NCBI GenBank assembly: GCA_009692785.1
Contig: SHYN01000008.1
Span: 1 to 32,646 of the forward strand
Source of the DNA: Chloroflexota bacterium
GTDB lineage: Bacteria > Chloroflexota > Limnocylindria > P2-11E
Reading direction: 5' to 3'
Length of the DNA stretch: 32,646 bases
Program-made: the position numbers and the translations under genes
Shown here: positions 25,908 to 32,646 of the stretch, one piece after another
Position numbering within the stretch: position 1 is the first letter of the stretch
Layout: each line of letters opens with the position of its first letter
The notes under the pieces: generated by a model
Seen by the model: only the letters and a program-made list of their open reading frames with translations
What the model was told of the DNA's origin: nothing
Databases searched by the model: none

Positions 25908-28495
25908 GCCTTTTCCACCTCGATCCGTGGCCAGGGGTCGCGCCAGGCGAGGAGGAGATTCGTGCGCACACCGACCGCGTTCTCCGCGAGGAAGGCGCGA
26001 CCACGGGGCATCGCCGCGACGTGACGCGCCGACGCGTGCACCTTTCCGTGGCGGCTGCGGATCTCCACCGCATCGCCGTCCGCCACGCCGCGAGCAGCCG
26101 CATCCTCGGGGTTCAGCTCGATCACGCCGGCGGCCGCGCCCGCCACCAGCGTCGTCGAGTGCGCGAGCATCGTGCCGTCGCCGATGAGGAGCGGCGCCGT
26201 CATGAGCAGGATCCCCTCCCCCGCCTCCGGGCCGCTCGGAGCGAGCCACGCGTAAGGCCCGTGCGAGGCGGATGGACGGGCCGGACGCGTCACCACGCCG
26301 GGGACGGCGACACCGTGTGGCTGGTCGGATGTCCGAAAGAGTTCCTCGCCGGCGCTCAGGGGAACGGCCGCGAGCGACGAGCCACGCCGGATCGGGCTCA
26401 CCCGAGCCGAGCCGGGCATCCCCAGCGGCCAGCCACCCGGGGCGAAGAACGCCTTCTGCGTCGTCACGCCGCGGCTCTCGGGAGTCGCACTCGCGTAGAC
26501 GCCGAGCACCCCACCGGGCGGGTGCGCCATGGTCGTACCGGGCCCGGGCGCGCCGGCCATCGGGAGCGCCGCCGACACCTCGGGCAGCCGCGCAGCCCGT
26601 AGCAGATAGGCGCTCGCCGGCTCGCGAAGATCGAGGCGCGCGGCCAGGTCGAGCAGGATCGCGAGATCCGTTCGCGCCTCACCGGGCGGCTGGGTCACCG
26701 GCGCCACCGGCTGCGTCCGGCCTTCGATATTCGTGACCGTTCCCGCCTTCTCGGGCAACGCGGCGGCGGCGAAGACGGCATGCGCCTTGCCGGCAGTCGC
26801 CGAAGGCGCGATGTCCTGCACGACCAGGAGCTCGACCCTCGCAAGGGCGCGCTCCACCATCTCGCGATCCGGAAATGTCCGGAGCGGATCGACCCCGACG
26901 AGGTAGAGGGCCTTGATGCGGCCCTCCGCGGCCGAGGCGATGATCTGGCCACCGGCGACGCCTCCCGGGCCGGGGAGCAGGCCGGCACGGGTCGCCCCCA
27001 TCGCATTGGGTGCTCGCGTGAGCACACCCGTGCGCTCGAGCGCGTCGGGACCGCTCGCCGTGAGCGCCAGCGCCGCCAGCGCGCGCGCCACGGCCTCACC
27101 GTCGGGCCGGGACTCGAGCGTCGCTCCGGCGAGATAGAGCGGCGCTCGGGCCGCCCGCAGCGCCGCCGGTGGCGCGGCGGCGATGGCGTCGAGCGCGGCG
27201 GCCTCCCCCCCCACGTCGGCACGGATCACCGTCGTCGCATCGCGCTCCACCTCGAGTGGCCGCGCGGACACCACGATGAGGATCGCGCCCCGGCGCACCG
27301 CCTTTCGCAGTCGCAGCCAGAGGATCGGCAGCTCCTCGGTGAGATCGCAGGCGACCAGAACGATGGCGTCCGCGTGCTCGACCTCGGACAGCGAGACCGG
27401 AAGACCGAGAAGGTCCGCGAGCGCACCGCCCGCGCTCCGCGCGGCGCTGCGATGGTCGATGTGCGGCGTGCCCAGCCCCTGGCCGAATACTCGCTGCAGG
27501 AGGACGCACTCCTCATCGGTGAGGCGCGAGCCGCCGAGCACCCCCACCGACTCGGGGCCGTGACGCGCGACGATCGCGCGGAGCTGCTCGGCGACAAAAC
27601 CGACGACGTCGTTCCAGCGACCCGGCACGAGCAGGTCGCCCTCACGTCGAAGCGGCTGCTCGAGACGGGGCGCCTGACTGACGTACTCGATGCCGTACAT
27701 GCCCTTGTCGCACAGCCAAACCTCATTGACCTCCTCGTGCTGGCGCGGCTTCACCCGGATGACCTCGCCCGATCGCGCCTCGTAGCGCACCGCGCAGCCG
27801 ACCGCGCAGTGGCCGCAGACCGAGTCGCCGTACGCGAGGTCCTGCGGCCGCGCGCGAAAGCGATAGGGCTCGCTCGTGAGCGCGCCGCAGGGGCAGAGCT
27901 CGACGATGTTGCCCTGGAACTTCGACCGGAGCGGTCGCCCCTCGAACGTGCCGAGCACGCTCGTCGCACCTCGCTCGGAGAAGGTGAGCTCGGCGTCGCC
28001 GGCGATCTCGTCCATGAAGCGGGTGCAGCGAAAGCACATGATGCAGCGCTCCATGTCAAGCACCACGAGCGAGGAGAGCCGCTCTGCCTTCACGCTGCGC
28101 CGCTTGGGCATGCCAAAGCGGGACACGCTCGGACCGTAGAGGTGCGAGTAGTCCTGGAGCGGACACTCCCCCGCCGCATCGCAGACCGGGCAATCGAGCG
28201 GATGGTTCACGAGCAGGAACTCGAGCACCGAGCGTCGCGCCACGGCGACCTCGGGCAGGTTGGTATGCGCGATCATCCCGTCGGCCACTGGTGTCGTGCA
28301 GGACGTCTGGAGCCCCGGCAGCTTTTCCACCGACACGACACACAGCCGGCAGGCGCCGGCGAGCGACAGCTTGGGGTGGTAGCAGAAGCGCGGCACATGA
28401 ACGCCGGCGAGCCCGGCGGCCTCGATGAGCGGTGTTCCCGCTGCCACCCCCACCGTCTGACCGTCGATCGTCACGCTGACCAGGTTCGTGCTCAT
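25904..28495 (-). CDS. nuoG: NADH-quinone oxidoreductase subunit G
   Basis: 2Fe-2S N-terminus, HPLDCPVCDAAGECPLQD, CIMCFRCTRF...CPCGAL, additional CGHCAVGC...C motif (N7-like), molybdopterin-oxidoreductase-like body. Confidence 0.96.
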   Translation of the reverse strand: MSTNLVSVTIDGQTVGVAAGTPLIEAAGLAGVHVPRFCYHPKLSLAGACRLCVVSVEKLPGLQTSCTTPVADGMIAHTNLPEVAVARRSVLEFLLVNHPLDCPVCDAAGECPLQDYSHLYGPSVSRFGMPKRRSVKAERLSSLVVLDMERCIMCFRCTRFMDEIAGDAELTFSERGATSVLGTFEGRPLRSKFQGNIVELCPCGALTSEPYRFRARPQDLAYGDSVCGHCAVGCAVRYEARSGEVIRVKPRQHEEVNEVWLCDKGMYGIEYVSQAPRLEQPLRREGDLLVPGRWNDVVGFVAEQLRAIVARHGPESVGVLGGSRLTDEECVLLQRVFGQGLGTPHIDHRSAARSAGGALADLLGLPVSLSEVEHADAIVLVACDLTEELPILWLRLRKAVRRGAILIVVSARPLEVERDATTVIRADVGGEAAALDAIAAAPPAALRAARAPLYLAGATLESRPDGEAVARALAALALTASGPDALERTGVLTRAPNAMGATRAGLLPGPGGVAGGQIIASAAEGRIKALYLVGVDPLRTFPDREMVERALARVELLVVQDIAPSATAGKAHAVFAAAALPEKAGTVTNIEGRTQPVAPVTQPPGEARTDLAILLDLAARLDLREPASAYLLRAARLPEVSAALPMAGAPGPGTTMAHPPGGVLGVYASATPESRGVTTQKAFFAPGGWPLGMPGSARVSPIRRGSSLAAVPLSAGEELFRTSDQPHGVAVPGVVTRPARPSASHGPYAWLAPSGPEAGEGILLMTAPLLIGDGTMLAHSTTLVAGAAAGVIELNPEDAAARGVADGDAVEIRSRHGKVHASARHVAAMPRGRAFLAENAVGVRTNLLLAWRDPWPRIEVEKA

Positions 28496-29775
28496 GCGAG
28501 GGTCATTGCCTCCCGCAGGGGACAGCGGCCGGCCGCGTGCGCGGCGAAATGCTCGGGGAACTTACGCAGCGCGCCGAGCTGGGGCGCGGCGGCGAATGCG
28601 CCGAGCGCGCACAGCGTTCGCCCGACGAGCTGCTGGCTCACGTCGCGGAGGACTTCGACGTCCCGCGTGTCGCCGGTGCCGCTGGCGAGGCGCTCAAGGA
28701 CGAGATGCTGCCAGACCGTTCCCTCACGACAGGGCACGCATTTGCCGCAGGACTCGTGGCGGAAGAAACGCGCGAAGCGCTCCAGGGTCTCCACGATGCA
28801 CACGGTCTCGTCCATCACGGCGATGCCCCCCGCGCCCAGCTCGGTGCCCACCTTCCGCAGCGAGTCGTAGTCCATCGGCACATCGAGCTCGCTCTCAACG
28901 AGCGCGGTCGACGCCGCCGCGCCCGGAATGACGAATCCGATCCGCCTGCCGCCGCGGATCCCTCCGGCGTGCTCTTCGATGAGCTCCCGCAGGGGCGTGC
29001 CCATGGGCTGCTCGTACACGCCCGGGCGCCTCACGTGGCCCGACAGGCAGTAGATCTTTGGCCCGGGCGCGGCCTCCGGTCCGATCGTCTTGAACCAGGC
29101 GGCACCGCGATCAACGATATCCGGCACGCAGGCGAGGGTCTCCACATTGTTGATGACGGTCGGCCTCCCAAAGAGCCCGACGACGGCGGGAAACGGCGGA
29201 CGCGAGCGCGGTTGGGGACGGCGACCCTCGATGGACTCCAGGAGGGCCGTCTCCTCGCCGCAGATGTATGCGCCGGCGCCGCGGAAGACGTGGACCTCGC
29301 ACGAGAAGGCTGTCCCGAGGATCTTGCCTCCCACGTAGCCCCTCGCCCGTGCCTGCGCGACCGCGCGCTCGAGCGCCCGTGCTCCAGCCAGGTTCTCGCC
29401 GCGGATGTAGATGTAGGCGGCGCCGATGCCGACCGCGTAGCAGCAGAGGAGGATGCCCTCGAGAAGCGCGTGCGGGTCGGCGTCGATGAACACCCGGTTG
29501 TTGAAGGTCCCCGGCTCGCTCTCATCCGCGTTCACCGCGAGATACTTCACCGGGGCGTCCGTGGGGATAAAGGACCACTTTCGACCGGTCGGAAATCCGG
29601 CCCCTCCGCGTCCGCGGAGCCCCGACGCGCTGACCTCATCCATCACCTCCTGCGGCGACAGCGAGGTCAGCGCCTTGCGCAGGGCGCGATAGCCGCCGGA
29701 CCGCTCGTACACATCGAGATCGAAGGATCGATCGAGACCGCGGCGCCGGAGCAGGACCGGCTCGAAGACCGTCAC
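28492..29775 (-). CDS. nuoF: NADH-quinone oxidoreductase subunit F
   Basis: GLRGRGGAGFPTGRKW, NADESEPGTF, GAGAYICGEETALLESIEG, ESCGKCVPCREG. GTG start. Confidence 0.97.
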   Translation of the reverse strand: MTVFEPVLLRRRGLDRSFDLDVYERSGGYRALRKALTSLSPQEVMDEVSASGLRGRGGAGFPTGRKWSFIPTDAPVKYLAVNADESEPGTFNNRVFIDADPHALLEGILLCCYAVGIGAAYIYIRGENLAGARALERAVAQARARGYVGGKILGTAFSCEVHVFRGAGAYICGEETALLESIEGRRPQPRSRPPFPAVVGLFGRPTVINNVETLACVPDIVDRGAAWFKTIGPEAAPGPKIYCLSGHVRRPGVYEQPMGTPLRELIEEHAGGIRGGRRIGFVIPGAAASTALVESELDVPMDYDSLRKVGTELGAGGIAVMDETVCIVETLERFARFFRHESCGKCVPCREGTVWQHLVLERLASGTGDTRDVEVLRDVSQQLVGRTLCALGAFAAAPQLGALRKFPEHFAAHAAGRCPLREAMTLA

Positions 29776-30239
29776 GCGAGCTCCGCGAGAAGCGCTTCGG
29801 CGCTCGTGATCGGCCCGCGGTATTCGAGGTTGACCTGCACCGCCGGCGCCTGGTGGCAGGCGGCGAGACACTCCTGTCGCCGCACCGTGAACCTGCCGTC
29901 CGCCGTCGTGTCGCCAGCGCTGATGCCGAGACGCGAGCAGAGCTCGTCCAGGAGCTCTGCGCCGCCATTCGCCAGGCAGACAAAGCTGTCGCAGACGTCG
30001 ATGACCTTGGCCCCACCCGGGGCGCGGGCGAAGAGAAAGTAGAACGAGGCGACGGCGGCGGCATCGGCCGGCGCCAGGTCGAGCGCTCCGGCGACGGCGG
30101 AAAGCGCCTCCGGGGAGATCCAGCCGCTGCTCTTTTGGACCTCCCAGAGCGCGGGGAGGAGCGCGGCGCGCTTGGTCGGGAAGCGGCCCGCAAGCTCGCG
30201 GACCCGCGAGAGGAGCGCGGGGTCCAGGCCGGCGGTCAC
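29772..30239 (-). CDS. nuoE: NADH-quinone oxidoreductase subunit E
   Basis: Helical N-terminus plus 2Fe-2S thioredoxin-like domain with CDSFVC and CLAAC. Confidence 0.94.
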   Translation of the reverse strand: MTAGLDPALLSRVRELAGRFPTKRAALLPALWEVQKSSGWISPEALSAVAGALDLAPADAAAVASFYFLFARAPGGAKVIDVCDSFVCLANGGAELLDELCSRLGISAGDTTADGRFTVRRQECLAACHQAPAVQVNLEYRGPITSAEALLAELA

Positions 30240-31435
30240 CGGTCCACCTCGCCCAGGACGAAGTCGATCGAGGCAAGGGTCGCGACGCAGTCGGCGACCA
30301 TGCCGCCCCGGACCATGCCCGGCAGCGCCTGGAGGCTCGCGAATGAGGGCGCGCGGAACCTGACTCTCTGCGGCAGGTTCGTGCCGTTGGACACGACGAA
30401 CACGCCGAACTCGCCGCGCGGCGACTCCACCGCGGCGTAGGACTCGCCGGGTGGTGGGATCGGACCATCGGTCGCGAGCTTGTAGTGGTGGATGAGCGAT
30501 TCCATCGAGGTGTGAATGAGGTCGCGCTTTGGGAAGGCGGCGGTCGGATCGTCGATCCGGATCGCACCCTCGGGCAGGCGCGCGAGGATCTGGCGGCAGA
30601 TGCGCGCGCTCTCGTCCATTTCGCGGCGGCGCACGAGGTAGCGGGCGTACGCGTCTCCGGCCGTCTCTGTGATCACGTCGAAGGCGAGCTCCGGATAGAT
30701 CTCGTAGGGCAGCGCGCGCCGCACGTCGTAGGGCACGCCGCAGGCGCGGAGATTCGGCCCGGTCATGCCGTAGGCGATCGCGTCCGCGGGAAGGATCTTG
30801 CCGATCCCCTGCGTCCGCGCTTTGAAGATCGGGTTCTCGCGCAAGAGGTCGTCGTACTCCTGAAGGTGCGCGGGAAACTCGTCGAGATATCGCGCGGTGC
30901 CATCGAGGAATGCCGGTGTCGCGTCCGCCGGCAGCCCGCCGATCCGGATGAACGAGGTCATCATCCGAACGCCCGAGAGCTCCTCCATCAACCGGAGGAT
31001 GCCCTCCCGCTCGCGGAAGGCGTAGATGAGCATGCTCGAAGCGGCCAGATCGATCGCCATCGTTCCCAGCCAGATGAGGTGCGATGCGATGCGATTCAGC
31101 TCCGCGATCAGCACGCGCAGCCAGCGCGCGCGACCCGGCGCGACGATGCCGAAGAGCTTCTCCACCGCGAGCACATAGGCCAAGTTGTTCGAGTACGGCG
31201 AAAGGTAATCGATCCGGTCGGTGAGCGTGATCGCCTGGTGATAGGTCCGGTACTCGCAGGATTTCTCGATGCCGGTATGGAGGAACCCGATGTCCGGGTG
31301 CGCGTCCACCACGACCTCGCCGTCGAGCTCGAGCATGAGGCGGAGCACCCCGTGCGTCGACGGGTGCTGCGGCCCCATGTTGAGCAGCATCGTCTCGTGA
31401 GCCGGTAGCGTGGCGGCCCCGATCTCGTGCGTCAT
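30236..31435 (-). CDS. nuoD: NADH-quinone oxidoreductase subunit D (NuoD1)
   Basis: [78 protein letters not shown]. Confidence 0.97.
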   Translation of the reverse strand: MTHEIGAATLPAHETMLLNMGPQHPSTHGVLRLMLELDGEVVVDAHPDIGFLHTGIEKSCEYRTYHQAITLTDRIDYLSPYSNNLAYVLAVEKLFGIVAPGRARWLRVLIAELNRIASHLIWLGTMAIDLAASSMLIYAFREREGILRLMEELSGVRMMTSFIRIGGLPADATPAFLDGTARYLDEFPAHLQEYDDLLRENPIFKARTQGIGKILPADAIAYGMTGPNLRACGVPYDVRRALPYEIYPELAFDVITETAGDAYARYLVRRREMDESARICRQILARLPEGAIRIDDPTAAFPKRDLIHTSMESLIHHYKLATDGPIPPPGESYAAVESPRGEFGVFVVSNGTNLPQRVRFRAPSFASLQALPGMVRGGMVADCVATLASIDFVLGEVDR

Positions 31436-31451
31436 GACATTCTCTTCACTT

Positions 31452-31909
31452 TCATCTGCTCGTCCCCTCGGGGAACACGAGCGGCGCGACGGTGTCGCGC
31501 CTTCCGGCGGCGCCGTAGTCGACGACCTCGCCACCGAGCGGATGGTCGCGGCGCAGCGGGTGTCCCACCCAGTCGTCCGGCATCAGGATCCGCCGAAGGT
31601 CCGGGTGACCGCTGAAGGGGATGCCGAAGAGGTCGTAGAGCTCCCGCTCGTACCAGTTCGCCGCTGGGTAGAGATCCGTGACCGAGGCGAGCGCAACACC
31701 TTCGCCGACCCGCACCTGCACGCGAAGACGCGCGTGATCGGCAAGACGATGGAGCACGTAGACCACATCGAATCGGTCCTCGCGCTCCGGGGTATCGAAG
31801 GCCGTCAGGTCCACCAGCAGCCCGTGCCCCGCGGCGTGCGCCCGCGCGACCGCGTCGTGGGCCTCGCTCGCCTCGACGAACGCCGTTGGAATGCCGTCGG
31901 CGACGTGGA

Positions 31910-31913
<4 letters not shown>
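31452..31913 (-). CDS. nuoC: NADH-quinone oxidoreductase subunit C
   Basis: [64 protein letters not shown] start overlapping the nuoB stop. Confidence 0.95.
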
Positions 31914-32418
<505 letters not shown>

Positions 32419-32419
<1 letters not shown>

Positions 32420-32646
32420 CACTCCCACCGGAGCGCGCCCTTCCGCCAGACGTAGGCGTAGCCGAGAAGGAGCAGGCTGGAGAAGACGGCCATTTCGGCC
32501 AGACCAAAGATGCCCAGCCGGCGCAGCGACACCGCCCAGGGCACCATGAAGATGACCTCGATGTCGAACAGCACGAAGAGCATCGCCGTCACGTAAAAAC
32601 GGATTGGCACACGCTTCCAGGCGGGACCGATCGGACTCATGCCGGA
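32419..32646 (-). CDS. nuoA: NADH-quinone oxidoreductase subunit A (5' end truncated by window edge)
   Basis: [28 protein letters not shown] is the NuoA core; the N-terminal helix must lie upstream, outside the window. Confidence 0.93.

Noticed and set aside
26780-28870. 696-aa + strand ORF antisense to nuoG
   Set aside because: Overlaps the clear nuoG CDS; no domain signature.

Overview
High-GC bacterial chromosomal window. Nearly all coding is on the minus strand. The taxon is uncertain; gene content and style suggest Chloroflexota or Actinomycetota-like. From right to left along the transcript direction: (1) a 14-gene complex I operon, nuoA (5' end cut by the window edge) through nuoN, with most junctions overlapping by 1-4 nt; (2) tRNA-Arg(CCT) on the + strand, preceded by a cluster of CTTCGCTCG-loop inverted repeats; (3) a secreted multi-Ig-like surface protein, two DUF881 proteins, a DUF951 protein, an MFS transporter, a heterodimeric ABC exporter pair, a 5'-nucleotidase lipoprotein and an inositol monophosphatase family protein; (4) a second, incomplete and rearranged complex-I-like cluster: nuoB2, nuoD2, a NuoI(half)/NuoE(half) fusion, a degenerate NuoF, an 801-aa NuoG-wire/GltD/NuoI composite flavoprotein, and a MidA/NDUFAF7-type methyltransferase; (5) tRNA-Val(GAC). 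The second cluster is the best candidate for an unusual system. It keeps the quinone/N2-side subunits but replaces the normal NADH-input module with a GltD-type NAD(P)H flavoprotein. It is followed by the putative NuoD arginine methyltransferase, and only NuoD2, not NuoD1, carries the arginine that the mitochondrial homologue methylates. All assignments come from reading the sequence and motif recall; no database search was run.
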